In this document: in pieces, positions 24,744-33,355 of the stretch
Position numbering within the stretch: position 1 is the first letter of the stretch
How the letters are laid out: the number at the start of each line of letters is the position of its first letter
From: Streptomyces sp. NRRL B-24484
Lineage (GTDB): Bacteria > Actinomycetota > Actinomycetes > Streptomycetales > Streptomycetaceae
Direction: 5' to 3'
NCBI RefSeq assembly: GCF_000717715.1
Contig: NZ_JOAI01000016.1
Location: 62,001-126,000, forward strand
Length of the DNA stretch: 64,000 nucleotides
Made by a program: the position numbers and the translations under genes
The notes under the pieces: model-generated
What the model was told of the DNA's origin: nothing
Database searches by the model: none
Seen by the model: the letters and a program-made list of their open reading frames with translations, nothing else

Positions 24744-25337
24744 ATGAACGGTCACCCCCTGCACCCCCGGATGTCCAGTGCCGCCGCCGAGGCCGCCCGC
24801 ATCGCCCGCGGCGTGCGCCCCGAGCACCTGGACGGGCCCACCCCCTGCACGGACTTCGACACCCGGGCCCTGGTCAACCACTGGGTGCTGTACACCTCGC
24901 ACGGCCTGGAGCACCGCGCCCTGCGCACCCCGCTCCCCGACGACCTGGTGGCGACGGACTTCACCACCGACGCAGGCTGGGCCGAGGCCTACGCCGCGCA
25001 GCTGGACCGGGCCGTCGGGGCGTGGGCCGACCCGGCCGCCTGGGAGGGCGAGGTGGACCTCGGCGGCACGCCCGTCCCGGCCGAGTCGATCGCCAAGATG
25101 CTGATCAAGGAGATGGTGCTGCACGGCTGGGACGTCGCCCGCGCCACCGGCACCGAGGTCGAGGTGCCCGACGACCTGGCCGAACTGGTCCTCGCCGTGG
25201 TCGAGGAGAACGCGGAGCTCTACCGGCAGTTCGGCGGCTTCGCCGACCCCGTCCCGCTCCCCGCCGGAGCCCCCCTGCTCCACCGCGCCCTCGCCGCCTC
25301 CGGCCGCGACCCGCACTGGACCCCGAAGCAGGCGTGA
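24744..25337 (+). CDS. TIGR03086-type DinB/mycothiol-dependent-fold protein
   Basis: This 197-residue soluble protein belongs to the DinB-like four-helix family close to mycothiol-dependent maleylpyruvate isomerase. The signature segments are DGPTPCTDFDTRALVNHWVL at about 30-49 and EMVLHGWDVARATG near 127, with His residues (NHW, LHGWD) that bind metal in the family. GGAGG (24730-24734) precedes ATG 24744. The divergent AraC regulator suggests inducible expression. Family members use or are thought to use mycothiol as a thiol cofactor, but the reaction here is unknown. Confidence 0.85.
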   Translation: MNGHPLHPRMSSAAAEAARIARGVRPEHLDGPTPCTDFDTRALVNHWVLYTSHGLEHRALRTPLPDDLVATDFTTDAGWAEAYAAQLDRAVGAWADPAAWEGEVDLGGTPVPAESIAKMLIKEMVLHGWDVARATGTEVEVPDDLAELVLAVVEENAELYRQFGGFADPVPLPAGAPLLHRALAASGRDPHWTPKQA

Positions 25338-25338
25338 C

Positions 25339-25379
25339 CCGGGGCCCGTCCCGCCGCCGCCAGCCGCGGGACGCCCCGG
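25339..25379. terminator. Hairpin between convergent genes
   Basis: CCGGGG (25339-25344) pairs with CCCCGG (25374-25379), and CGTCCCG (25347-25353) pairs with CGGGACG (25367-25373), leaving a 2-base bulge and a 13-base loop. It fills the 42-base gap between two convergent stops, so it probably serves both. Confidence 0.6.
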
Positions 25380-25898
25380 TCACCGGGTGTCGGTGTGCTG
25401 CAGGATGCGACGGACGTCGTGGACGTGGTGGTGGCCGTCGTGGGCGTTGTTGCGGGCGATCGTCCCGGCGGGCTGGGGGCCGCGGGTGGCGTGCCGCAGC
25501 ACCGTGCCCGCCTCGACGGCGGCCGTCACCGACTCCGTCCAGGCGCGCACCGCGTGGTCGAGCGACCAGAGGGCGGCGGCCGGGGCGATTTCGGAGTAGC
25601 GGCGGCCGCGGCCGACCAGGTCGGGGTCGTACCCGGCGACGTCGACCGCTCCGGCCAGTCGGGCGCCGGCGAGCCGCTCGGCCCAGATCCGCAGGTTGTC
25701 GGTGACGTGGCTGACGTAGGCCGCCGGTGACCACTCCAGCTCCGGGTGGAGCTCCCGGCCAGTCCGGCCGTCCAGCAACTCCCGGAACCGCCCGGGCAGT
25801 TCACCCACCACCGCGATGCACTCCGCGGGCGTCGCCGACCAGGCGAAGCCGCAGGCCGTGCACGGGTCCCCGTACAGTGCCGCCCCCCATGTCTCCAT
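25380..25898 (-). CDS. DinB-superfamily protein with N-terminal CxxC
   Basis: This is a 172-residue DinB-type four-helix-bundle protein. The expected His residues are in SPAAYVSHVTDNLRIWAERL (about 58-77) and NNAHDGHHHVHDVRRIL (about 150-166), a strong metal-binding cluster. An N-terminal GDPCTACGF adds a possible zinc or thiol site. The family includes mycothiol- or bacillithiol-dependent enzymes and many of unknown activity. It is convergent with a second DinB-fold gene, which is notable: two distant relatives sit side by side but on opposite strands. Confidence 0.8.
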   Translation of the reverse strand: METWGAALYGDPCTACGFAWSATPAECIAVVGELPGRFRELLDGRTGRELHPELEWSPAAYVSHVTDNLRIWAERLAGARLAGAVDVAGYDPDLVGRGRRYSEIAPAAALWSLDHAVRAWTESVTAAVEAGTVLRHATRGPQPAGTIARNNAHDGHHHVHDVRRILQHTDTR

Positions 25899-25951
25899 GG
25901 CTCCGCACTGTACCCGAACCGTCGTGCGGCCCCGCCGGGGTCGGTGCGGGA

Positions 25952-26896
25952 TCAGCCCGCGGTGTTGAGGGTGTCGTCGATCCGGGCCGCCTGTTCCTGC
26001 ATCCGGATCCGGATCGTGCGCAGTTCGTCCCGGTGCTCGGCCATCAGGGCGTGCTGCCGGTCCACCTCGGCGGCGAACCAGATGCCGACCACGTTGCCCT
26101 GCTGCTTGCAGGCGACGTCCGCCTCGGCCGTCCGCTGCTCGTCACGGCCCGGGCTCTCCCCCGCGAAGGCCGGATCGTTGACGGCGTCCAGGGGCGTGCC
26201 GTAGTGGAAGCCCTTGGCGAGCATGCAGGCGGACCAGCCACGGAAGGCCTCCTTCACGGCGGGCACCTGCTGCGACTCGGTGAGGCTCCTGGCGGCGATC
26301 TCGCGCACCAGCGGGGCGTCGCCGAGGAAGGCCGCCGGCCCGGACAGCTGCCTCGTCATCTCGCCCGTGCAGCCGCCCGGTTGAACCGTTCCGGAGCCGT
26401 AGGGCGCGGGTACGCCGTCGTTGTCGCCGGGCTTCCCGCTGCCGTGCAGCACGAGCCCGTACCCCGGGTCGGAGTTCTCGGGCGAGGGCGTGGCCGAGGG
26501 CGTGGCCAGCCAGCCGGGGTCGGCCGGGCCGAAGTGGTACCCGGTGGTCCTCGCCTGCTGCGCGCTGGTCGCCCCGTACCGCATCTGGGTCAGCGTGGTG
26601 GGGCCGCTGCGGGCCGCCACCGGCCGGTCGGCTAGCGCCAGGCCGTAGCGGTGCATGCACTGGTCGACCAGCTTCCGAGCGGCGCGGTCGAGTTTGAGCT
26701 GCTCCGCCGGCGCGAGCAGGTAGTCGGCCACCGGCAGGTGCAGGTCGACGCTGTCCGTCACGGTGGGGGTGGCCGCCGGGGTGGCGGCCGCGGAGGCGGC
26801 GTCGGCGGAGCCGGAGCAGCCGGTGGCCGAGGCGAGGACGGCCGCCGCTCCCAGGGCGGCCGCCAGCGCGGTCAGGAGGCGGGATGGTCCGGGCAT
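25952..26896 (-). CDS. Probable lipoprotein of unknown function
   Basis: This 314-residue exported protein has a signal sequence (SRLLTALAAALGAAAVLA) and a lipobox-like ASATGC, so Cys27 is the likely lipidated residue. The mature part starts with a Ser/Ala/Thr linker, then YLLAPAEQLKLDRAARKLVDQCMHRYGL. A conserved-looking Cys pattern follows (QCMHRYG, GGCTGEM, SACMLAKG, ADVACKQQ), so two disulphides are plausible. ATG 26896 is preceded by GAGGAG at 10 bases. This layout occurs in streptomycete lipoproteins without assigned function, and I recognise no enzyme motif. Confidence 0.75.
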   Translation of the reverse strand: MPGPSRLLTALAAALGAAAVLASATGCSGSADAASAAATPAATPTVTDSVDLHLPVADYLLAPAEQLKLDRAARKLVDQCMHRYGLALADRPVAARSGPTTLTQMRYGATSAQQARTTGYHFGPADPGWLATPSATPSPENSDPGYGLVLHGSGKPGDNDGVPAPYGSGTVQPGGCTGEMTRQLSGPAAFLGDAPLVREIAARSLTESQQVPAVKEAFRGWSACMLAKGFHYGTPLDAVNDPAFAGESPGRDEQRTAEADVACKQQGNVVGIWFAAEVDRQHALMAEHRDELRTIRIRMQEQAARIDDTLNTAG

Positions 26897-27113
26897 GCCT
26901 GGGTGCTCCTCGGGGGCGGGTGCGGATGGGCGCGGGCGGTCCGTGGCGGTGCCGGCCGGCGGTGACTCGGCCGAACGTGGCGAGGGCGCCGCCGAGGCCG
27001 ACGGCGGGAGCAGCCTTGGTGCGCATCGCATGCATCCGGGTGCCGACCCGAAGAACGCTAACCGTGCGATTTGCCGGCGGGCAAAGCCGTTTGCTTAGGA
27101 ACGAACCTTGGGA

Positions 27114-28211
27114 TCACCGGCAGGGCTCGCAGGTGAATGCGGACACTTCGCGGGCGCGCAGCCGGGCGTTGTGCACGAGCAGCCGCCCGTAGAGTTCCTG
27201 GTCGATGCCCTCGGCGGTGCGACTGGTGAGCGGTGCGGCGTCCGGCCCGGCGGAGAGCAGGGCGTCGCCGAGGAGGCGGCCGTCGGGCACGGCGTCGGCG
27301 GCGGCCAGGAGTTCGCCCGCCGGGGCCTCGGCCGGGTCGATCAGGTTGGTCACCAGGCCCGCCGCGATGACCCGCAGCGGCACGCCGCGCGGCCGGACGA
27401 GGAACGAGCCGTCCGCGAGCCGCCGTTCGGGCTGCATCGGCAGCCGGACGGTCGGCATCCGCCAGGCGAGGCCCGTGCCGCGGGCCGCCGCCGCGGCGGC
27501 CAGCGCGTGGTCCGGGGCCGGCCCCTGGACGACCAGCAGGGTGTCCGGCCCGACCGACCGGAGCAGGGTGGCGGCTGCGCCGGGTCCGTCCCAGGCGGCG
27601 TCGACGACCTCGCCGGTGCCGCCGTGCAGCAGCCCGGTGACCGCGAGCCGCGGTGCGGCGGAGACGTGCCGGGCGGCCGCCGTGCGCTGCTCGGCGAGCA
27701 GGTGCAGGGCCCGGCCCCGCCAGTGCGGCGCCGCGCCGCGGCGCCCCGGTGCGACCGGCTCGCCGTAGGAGCCGTGGGGGTCGTGGGAGCCGTCGGGGTC
27801 GTGGCAGTCCTGGACGTCTTGCGTGCCGTGGACGCCGTGGGCGGTGCGCAGCGCGGAGTCGCGGAACAGCACCTCCATCGGGCCGCTGCCCAGGCGTTCG
27901 CGCGCCTGGAAGATGGCGGCCTTGCCGGCCGACGGGCCGGGCTGGCTCAGCCCCGCGCGGCGCAGGCCCGCCTCCAGGCGGCGCATCACGTCCAGGTAGG
28001 GCGCGGGCGAGAAGGCGGCCATCGCGAGCACGAAGTAGACCATGCGGCGGGCCGGCAGCAGGCGGCGTCTGCGTTCGGTGCGCCCGCAGACCGCGACCGC
28101 CGCGTCCACGAGCTCGGGCGGGTAGCTGCGGACGAGGAGGTCCACCACGGCCGTGTCCGCGTCGCCGCGGTCGTCGGCCCCGGTGGTGGCGGTGTCGTAG
28201 GACAAGGGCAT
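27114..28211 (-). CDS. IS4-type transposase-derived protein without DDE residues
   Basis: This 365-residue protein begins with the N-terminal domain of IS4 transposases (PELVDAAVAVCGRTERRRRL, then LPARRMVYFVLAMAAFSPAP and MRRLEAGLRRAG) and ends with IS4-like EGIDQELYGRLLVHNARLRA. In active relatives the core carries IDGT and LLLADRGF, supplying two catalytic Asp residues. Here the equivalent of the second reads LLVVQGPAPDHAL and no IDGT is found. A repetitive His/Asp/Gly insert (about residues 124-150) interrupts the region. There are no obvious terminal inverted repeats around the gene. It is either decaying or has been kept for another role such as DNA binding; the intact frame favours the latter. 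Confidence 0.7.
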   Translation of the reverse strand: MPLSYDTATTGADDRGDADTAVVDLLVRSYPPELVDAAVAVCGRTERRRRLLPARRMVYFVLAMAAFSPAPYLDVMRRLEAGLRRAGLSQPGPSAGKAAIFQARERLGSGPMEVLFRDSALRTAHGVHGTQDVQDCHDPDGSHDPHGSYGEPVAPGRRGAAPHWRGRALHLLAEQRTAAARHVSAAPRLAVTGLLHGGTGEVVDAAWDGPGAAATLLRSVGPDTLLVVQGPAPDHALAAAAAARGTGLAWRMPTVRLPMQPERRLADGSFLVRPRGVPLRVIAAGLVTNLIDPAEAPAGELLAAADAVPDGRLLGDALLSAGPDAAPLTSRTAEGIDQELYGRLLVHNARLRAREVSAFTCEPCR

Positions 28212-28481
28212 CCCCGGTGGTGAGTCGGTGCGGCCGGGGCCGCGCCCGGTGCGGCGCCGGGCGCGGCCCCTGACGAAGTCTCGCCACCACGCGTATCCGC
28301 GCGGTAGCGCGGGGGTAGCGGCGCCGCGCGACAGGCACCATGATCAGTTATGTCCATGTCACGAATGTGGCGTGTGCATGAGTGATCGAATTCACACCAT
28401 CCGTACACACAGTGAAGGAACACCGGACACATCTCGTGAGTTTCCCGAGCGAACTGTCGACCCGTCAGCTGAGGAGACCCT
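28212..28481. other. Intergenic region with an AT-richer patch upstream of the HTH/SH3 gene
   Basis: About 270 bases between divergent genes. From roughly 28335 to 28440 the sequence is clearly less GC-rich than its surroundings (for example CATGATCAGTTATGTCCATG), as expected for a regulatory region. I cannot assign promoter boxes with confidence. GAGGAG at 28471-28476 is the ribosome-binding site of the next gene. Confidence 0.5.
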
Positions 28482-29897
28482 GTGGCCCGCAAACCGCGCC
28501 CCGTCGATCCGGCCGACGGCCCGGTACAGGCCTTCGCCTTCGACCTGCGACTCGTCAGGGAGCGGGCAGGGAACCCCACTTACCGGGTTCTGGCCGACCG
28601 GGCCGGCTTCGGCGCGACCACCTTGAGCGACGCCGCGGGCGGCGTCCGGTTCCCCAGCCTGGAGGTCGCCCAGGCGTACGTGGGCGCCTGCGGCGGCGAC
28701 GTGACCGAATGGACCAAACGCTGGCACGAGGTCGACAAACGGCTGGCCTCCGACGCGGTGGCACCGGCCCCCGCCGAGCCCGCACCGGCCTCCCCGCCCG
28801 CTGCCACGCCCGCACCCGGTGACGAGTCACCCGCCGAAGAGGGGGCCGGAGCCGCGACCGTGTCCGGACCCGCACCGGCGGCCCCGTCCACGGCCGTCGT
28901 GCCGACCGACGCGACCGCCGCCGTGCCGGCCGCCGGCGACCCCGGCGGGGACGGAGCCGATCCGGCGCCGCCCGCCCCCGGGTCCGGACTCCCCGTGGAC
29001 CTCGCCGAGTCCGGCCCCGCACGCCGGTGGCCGGTCGGCTGGACGACCGCGGGCACCGCCGCCGTGCTCGCCCTGACCGTCGTCCTCGTCATGGTGGTGG
29101 TGCGGTCCGCCTCCTCCGATGCGAAGCAGCACGAGGCCAATCCGGCCGCGGCCGTGTCCTCCTCCGCCACAGCGGCCTCCGGGGTCGGCTGCCCGGCCCC
29201 GGACGGCGCCTCCGCCGCGCTCTTCGCCGGCGAGACGTACAACGCCACCACCCGCGTGCGCGCCGGCGCCAGCCTCAGTGCGGACGTCGTCGCCCAGCTG
29301 CCGAGCGGGTGCCGGCTCGCCCTCACCGGCTTCTGCCTGGGGGACGTCGTGGTCGACACCACCTCGGGCTCGCCCGACGTCCGGTGGTTCCGCGTCGCCT
29401 CCGGAGGCTACGTCTCCTCCGCCGTCGTCCACGGCAACCCGCCCGCCGGCCTGCGGCCCGCGGACTGCCCGGACGGGGTCGCCCCGCCGTCCTCGATCGC
29501 GCTCGCCGCGGCAGCCCCCGCCGGCGCACCCGGCGCGGTGGAACTCCACGCCACCGGCGACCACGTGGCGATCGTCGGCTACGCCGCCTACCTGCCCCGA
29601 TCGGGCAGCGCCATGCCGCAGTGGCAGCAGATCGGCTTCACCTCCGAGGCGGCCACCGGCTTCAAACTGACCTGGCGGCCCACCCCCGCCGAGGGCAAGG
29701 GGGAGGGCAACGGTTCGGCCGTGCCGATGGTGGCCGTGGCCTGCTTCGGCGGTGACGGCGCGACGGCGGTCGCGGACGCCCGGCTGATCGGCGAGCCCGT
29801 GCCCTCCGGTGGCCTGCCGCCGGCGGACCTCCCCGAGGCGGACCTGGCCCGCGCCCGGAAGGCCGCCTGCCGCTACCCGGACCAGGGGCACGGCTGA
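28482..29897 (+). CDS. Membrane-anchored HTH protein with extracellular SH3-like domain
   Basis: This 471-residue protein has a cytoplasmic XRE-like helix-turn-helix (about 15-85: FAFDLRLVRERAGNPTYRVL, then GATTLSDAAGG and FPSLEVAQAYVGACGGD). An Ala/Pro/Glu linker, one membrane helix (about 187-208) and an extracellular part follow. The latter has an SH3b-like segment (about 240-325: YNATTRVRAGASLSADVVAQ, then WFRVASGGYVSS) and a second Cys-containing beta domain ending with the charged tail ARKAACRYPDQGHG. GTG 28482 follows GAGGAG at 5 bases. The design suggests a one-component sensor that reads the envelope and binds DNA or a partner inside. Its neighbour is a secreted CHAP hydrolase, which fits a cell-wall theme. 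Confidence 0.82.
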   Translation: MARKPRPVDPADGPVQAFAFDLRLVRERAGNPTYRVLADRAGFGATTLSDAAGGVRFPSLEVAQAYVGACGGDVTEWTKRWHEVDKRLASDAVAPAPAEPAPASPPAATPAPGDESPAEEGAGAATVSGPAPAAPSTAVVPTDATAAVPAAGDPGGDGADPAPPAPGSGLPVDLAESGPARRWPVGWTTAGTAAVLALTVVLVMVVVRSASSDAKQHEANPAAAVSSSATAASGVGCPAPDGASAALFAGETYNATTRVRAGASLSADVVAQLPSGCRLALTGFCLGDVVVDTTSGSPDVRWFRVASGGYVSSAVVHGNPPAGLRPADCPDGVAPPSSIALAAAAPAGAPGAVELHATGDHVAIVGYAAYLPRSGSAMPQWQQIGFTSEAATGFKLTWRPTPAEGKGEGNGSAVPMVAVACFGGDGATAVADARLIGEPVPSGGLPPADLPEADLARARKAACRYPDQGHG

Positions 29898-30153
29898 CGC
29901 TCCTCGTCCACGGGGTGTCCGGACCGCCGGAACGGGTCGGGGAGCGAGGAGGCCGAGGAGGGCGAGGAGGCGGAGCCAGGACTCTGACGGCACATCACCA
30001 CCGTTTCGTCGGGCGGGTTCCGGCCGCGCGACCGGGGCGCTACGCGGGCGGCGGAGGATGCGGACCACTGCGGTGCGGCGGAGGAAGCGATCCCGCCGCC
30101 GTCCCGCAGCGGCCCCACAACGCCCCTTCGCCCCTTCGCCCTTGAGGAGAACG

Positions 30154-31215
30154 GTGATACCCACGTTCGTCCTGCGCCGGACAGCTCCGTTGGCCGTCGC
30201 CGCGGTCCTCGCCCTCGGCCTCACCGCCTTCGCCCCGGCGCCGTCCGCCTCCGCTGCCCCGGCCGCTCCGACTGCCGCCACGGCCTCCGCCGTCCCGGCC
30301 GCTCCCGCCCCGGTCGCCACCACGGCGGCGGCGGCGAGCGCGGCCGCCCGGCTCGCCGCCGCCAACGTCGGCCGCTCCGCCGGTACCTGTGCCGACGAGC
30401 CGACCCGCAACACCCTGGGCGGCGCCCAGTTCGAGAACAGCTGCGTCGGCTGGGCCGGCGTCCCCGAGTACTGGTGCGCCGACTTCGCGATCTGGGCCTG
30501 GCGCAACGCCGGCCTCGCCGTGACCGGACTCGACGCCTCCGCGGTCAGCTTCCGCACCTACGGACAGAACAACGGCACGCTGCACACCGAGGCCTCCTAC
30601 CAGCCGCAGCCCGGGGACGCCGTGATCTACGGCACCGGCACCGGCTCGGGCACCGTCGTCCACCACGTCGGGATCGTCACCTCGGTCGGCGCGGACGGCT
30701 CGGTGGTCACCGCCAACGGCGACTGGAACGGCGCCCCGAACGCCGCCGACGAGCCCGCCTTCGCCAAGAGCTCCTCCGTGGTGTCGCTGACGGTCCCGGC
30801 CGCCCAGCGCGCGGTCGGCAGCGTGCCCGGCACGGTCGACCCCGGCCACGGCTACCGCATCGACGGCTACATCACCCCGGTCGTGACCTCCACCGCCAAC
30901 CCGTACAGCCCGGCCCAGGTCTGCGGCCCCGGCTTCGGCGTGATCGACTCGCACTCCCTCGGCGGCGCCACCGCCTACCTGCTGTACGAGGCCTCCGGCG
31001 GCCGCAACTGCGTGGTCACGCTGGCCGACCGGCCCTCCGGCGCCGTCCCGATGGACGCCACGCTCAAGGTGCAGGGCGGTGTGGCCGCCGACAACCCCGG
31101 CAGCTACACCTACTACGCGGGCCCGGTGACCCTGGACGCCGCCGGCACCTGCGTCGACTGGGGCGGCTCCTACCGCGGCACCACCTGGACGAGCGGCTGG
31201 AGCCACTGCGGCTGA
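30154..31215 (+). CDS. Secreted CHAP-domain peptidoglycan hydrolase with SapA-like C-terminus
   Basis: This is a 353-residue exported protein. A signal peptide (about 1-35, ending SASAAP) and an Ala-rich linker lead to a CHAP domain at about 90-240. The catalytic Cys108 is in EYWCADFAIWAWRNAG, and the partner His is in TVVHHVGIVTSVG (His170/His171). CHAP domains cut peptidoglycan amide or peptide bonds. The last ~100 residues (255-353) contain YEASGGRNCVVT, YYAGPV, GTCVDWGG and a final HCG, matching spore-associated protein A-type domains and the extracellular end of the kinase homologue at 2946-4784. GTG 30154 follows TTGAGGAGAA. It probably acts in cell-wall remodelling during growth or sporulation. 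Confidence 0.88.
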   Translation: MIPTFVLRRTAPLAVAAVLALGLTAFAPAPSASAAPAAPTAATASAVPAAPAPVATTAAAASAAARLAAANVGRSAGTCADEPTRNTLGGAQFENSCVGWAGVPEYWCADFAIWAWRNAGLAVTGLDASAVSFRTYGQNNGTLHTEASYQPQPGDAVIYGTGTGSGTVVHHVGIVTSVGADGSVVTANGDWNGAPNAADEPAFAKSSSVVSLTVPAAQRAVGSVPGTVDPGHGYRIDGYITPVVTSTANPYSPAQVCGPGFGVIDSHSLGGATAYLLYEASGGRNCVVTLADRPSGAVPMDATLKVQGGVAADNPGSYTYYAGPVTLDAAGTCVDWGGSYRGTTWTSGWSHCG

Positions 31216-31515
31216 GCCCCGGTTGACCGGAATTGATTGACCGGCGCGGGCGGCGGCCCGGCCAATCGGCACCGCCGCCGCCCGCACCCGCGCCGCGCAA
31301 CCCGCCCCGGAGCATGCCCGGAGCCCGGCGCCGCCCGGCCGCGACCCCCACGCCCACCTCGGACGACGGCTCCATGCCCGGAGTTGATTGGCCGTCACCG
31401 CATGATCCACCGGTCAACCCCGCACCGGCATAGAACGGAGTCGCGCCGGGCGGCGGACCGGGGGACGGGCACCGCCGCCCGGCCGACCAGACCGAGGTGT
31501 TGGGGGGCGTGAGCG
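31216..31515. other. Repeat-rich regulatory region before the AfsR-like gene
   Basis: TTGACCGG occurs at 31223-31230 and 31237-31244. GGTTGACCGG (31221-31230) recurs inverted as CCGGTCAACC (31410-31419), and TTGATTGG appears at 31384-31391. CATGCCCGGAG also occurs twice, about 60 bases apart. The density of related sites suggests regulator binding, but the spacing does not match the usual 11-bp SARP repeat. Confidence 0.45.
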
Positions 31516-33345
31516 ATGGAGTTCGGAATACTCGGGCCGCTGCTCGTACGGGACAGCGGGGGCGACCGGCCGGTGGCGGCGGCCAAGCAGCGGGCGCTGC
31601 TGGCGGCCCTGCTCGTGCGGCGGGGACAGGTCGTGCCGGCCGACGTGCTGGCCGACACCGTGTGGGACGGGCGGCCGCCGCGCACCGCCGCCACCACCCT
31701 GCGCAACTACGTGATGCGCCTGCGCAAGGCCCTCGGCGAGGCCGGGCCCCGGCTCGCGACCGAGGCCGGCGGCTACCTCCTCGCGGTCGCCGTCGAGGAG
31801 TTCGACGCCGATCGGTTCACCCGGCTGCGCGACCTCGGCCACGACCGGCTCCGCACCGGGGACGCCGAGCGGGCCGCGACCCACTACGAGGCGGCCCTCG
31901 CGCTCTGGCGCGGCCCCGCCCTCGTCGACATCCCCTCCGAGGCGCTCCGCCGGGCCGAGGCCGGGCGTCTCGCCGAGGCCCGCCTGGACGTCCTCGAAGG
32001 CCGCACCGAGGCGGCGCTCGCCCTCGGCCGGCACGCCGAACTCCTCGGCGAGCTCCGGATGCTGACCGTCGCACACCCCGAACGCGAGCGGCTCTGGGCC
32101 CAGTTGATGACCGCGCTCTACCGCAGCGGCCGCCAGTCCGAGGCCCTCGCGGTGTACGGGGAGGTCCGCCGGGTGCTCGCCGACGAGCTCGGCGTCGACC
32201 CCGGCAGCGAACTGCGCGCCGTGCACGGCGGCATCCTGCGCGCCGACCCCGCGCTCGCGGCACCCGCCCGGCAGGCCGTCCGCACCCGCGCCGTGCTCGT
32301 CACGCCCTTCCAACTGCCGCCCGGCCTGACCGACTTCACCGGACGGTCGGAGCAGTCGGCCGACCTCGCCGGGCTGCTCGCGGCCGAGTCCCGCCGTGCC
32401 CCGCTGATCGCGGTCGTCAGCGGCCAGCCCGGTGCCGGCAAGAGCGCCCTCGTCCAGCACGCCGCGCACGCCGCCCGCGGCGCCCACCCGGACGGCACCC
32501 TCTACGCCGACCTGCGCGGCAGCTGTCCGCGGTCCGCCGCCCCGCACGCCGTGCTCGGCAGCTTCCTGACCGCCCTCGGCGTGCCCGCTGCCGCCGTCCC
32601 GCCGGACACCGACTCCCGGACGGCGCTCTTCCGCTCGCTGCTGGCGGGCCGACGGATGCTGGTCGTCCTCGACGACGCCCGGGACAGCGCCCACATCCGG
32701 CCGCTGATGCCCGCCGGCCCCGGCAACTCCGCACTGGTCACCGCCCGCACCCGGTTGCCCGACCTCGGCGGCAGCCACGCCCTCCCGCTGGGCCCGCTGC
32801 CCGCCGACGAGGCCCGGCAGTTCCTCACCCGGCTGCTCGGCCCGGCCCGCGCCGCAGCCGAACCCCGGGCCCTCACCCAGCTCGCGGCCGCCTGCGGCGG
32901 CCTGCCGCTCGCCCTGCGGATCTGCGGCGCCCGGCTGGCGGCCCGTCCCTCCTGGACGGTCCGGCACCTGGTGGAGCGGCTCGCCGACGAGGGCCGCGCC
33001 CTCGACGAGCTCTGCCTCGGCAGCCTGGACGTCCGCGCGGCCTTCGAGGCCGGCTGCGAGGGCCTGGACCCGGTGACCGCCCGCGCCTTCCACCTGCTGG
33101 CCCTCGCCCCGACCGACACCGTCGGCCTGAGCACCGCCGCCCGCCTGCTCGGCGCGCCCCCGGCCCACGCCGAACGCGTCCTCGAACGGCTCACCGACGC
33201 CGGCCTGCTCACCGCCCGCGAACCCGGCCGCTACCGCTACGAGCCGCTGCTGCGCACCTACGCCCGCGAGCGGGCCCGGCACCGCACCACCGCCCCGACC
33301 GTCCCCGCCCAGCGCACCCCCCTCCGCTCGGCGCTGGCCGGCTGA
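31516..33345 (+). CDS. AfsR/SARP-family regulator with NB-ARC domain
   Basis: This 609-residue regulator has an OmpR-like DNA-binding domain (about 1-95: MEFGILGPLLVRDSG, VPADVLADTVWDG and TTLRNYVMRLRKAL). A bacterial transcriptional activation domain (about 95-250) and an NB-ARC ATPase (about 265-600) follow, with Walker A GQPGAGKS at 303-310 and LVVLDDARD near 380. It ends shortly after the ATPase and winged helix, without the TPR array of full AfsR (about 1000 residues), so it is a mid-length SARP. Such proteins activate antibiotic or developmental genes. None of the flanking genes is an obvious biosynthetic cluster, so its targets are unclear. Confidence 0.92.
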   Translation: MEFGILGPLLVRDSGGDRPVAAAKQRALLAALLVRRGQVVPADVLADTVWDGRPPRTAATTLRNYVMRLRKALGEAGPRLATEAGGYLLAVAVEEFDADRFTRLRDLGHDRLRTGDAERAATHYEAALALWRGPALVDIPSEALRRAEAGRLAEARLDVLEGRTEAALALGRHAELLGELRMLTVAHPERERLWAQLMTALYRSGRQSEALAVYGEVRRVLADELGVDPGSELRAVHGGILRADPALAAPARQAVRTRAVLVTPFQLPPGLTDFTGRSEQSADLAGLLAAESRRAPLIAVVSGQPGAGKSALVQHAAHAARGAHPDGTLYADLRGSCPRSAAPHAVLGSFLTALGVPAAAVPPDTDSRTALFRSLLAGRRMLVVLDDARDSAHIRPLMPAGPGNSALVTARTRLPDLGGSHALPLGPLPADEARQFLTRLLGPARAAAEPRALTQLAAACGGLPLALRICGARLAARPSWTVRHLVERLADEGRALDELCLGSLDVRAAFEAGCEGLDPVTARAFHLLALAPTDTVGLSTAARLLGAPPAHAERVLERLTDAGLLTAREPGRYRYEPLLRTYARERARHRTTAPTVPAQRTPLRSALAG

Positions 33346-33355
33346 CCCGTGCGGG

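Noticed and set aside
27032..28300. Complete insertion sequence around the IS4-type gene
   Set aside because: No terminal inverted repeats or target-site duplication are visible and the catalytic residues are missing.
29898..30153. Possible cyclic di-AMP (ydaO) riboswitch before the CHAP gene, a common place for it
   Set aside because: I could not find the conserved core elements; the region is only a GC-rich leader with purine repeats.
31216..31515. SARP heptamer direct repeats before the AfsR-like gene
   Set aside because: Repeated TTGACCGG units are 14 bases apart, not the 11-bp spacing expected of SARP sites.
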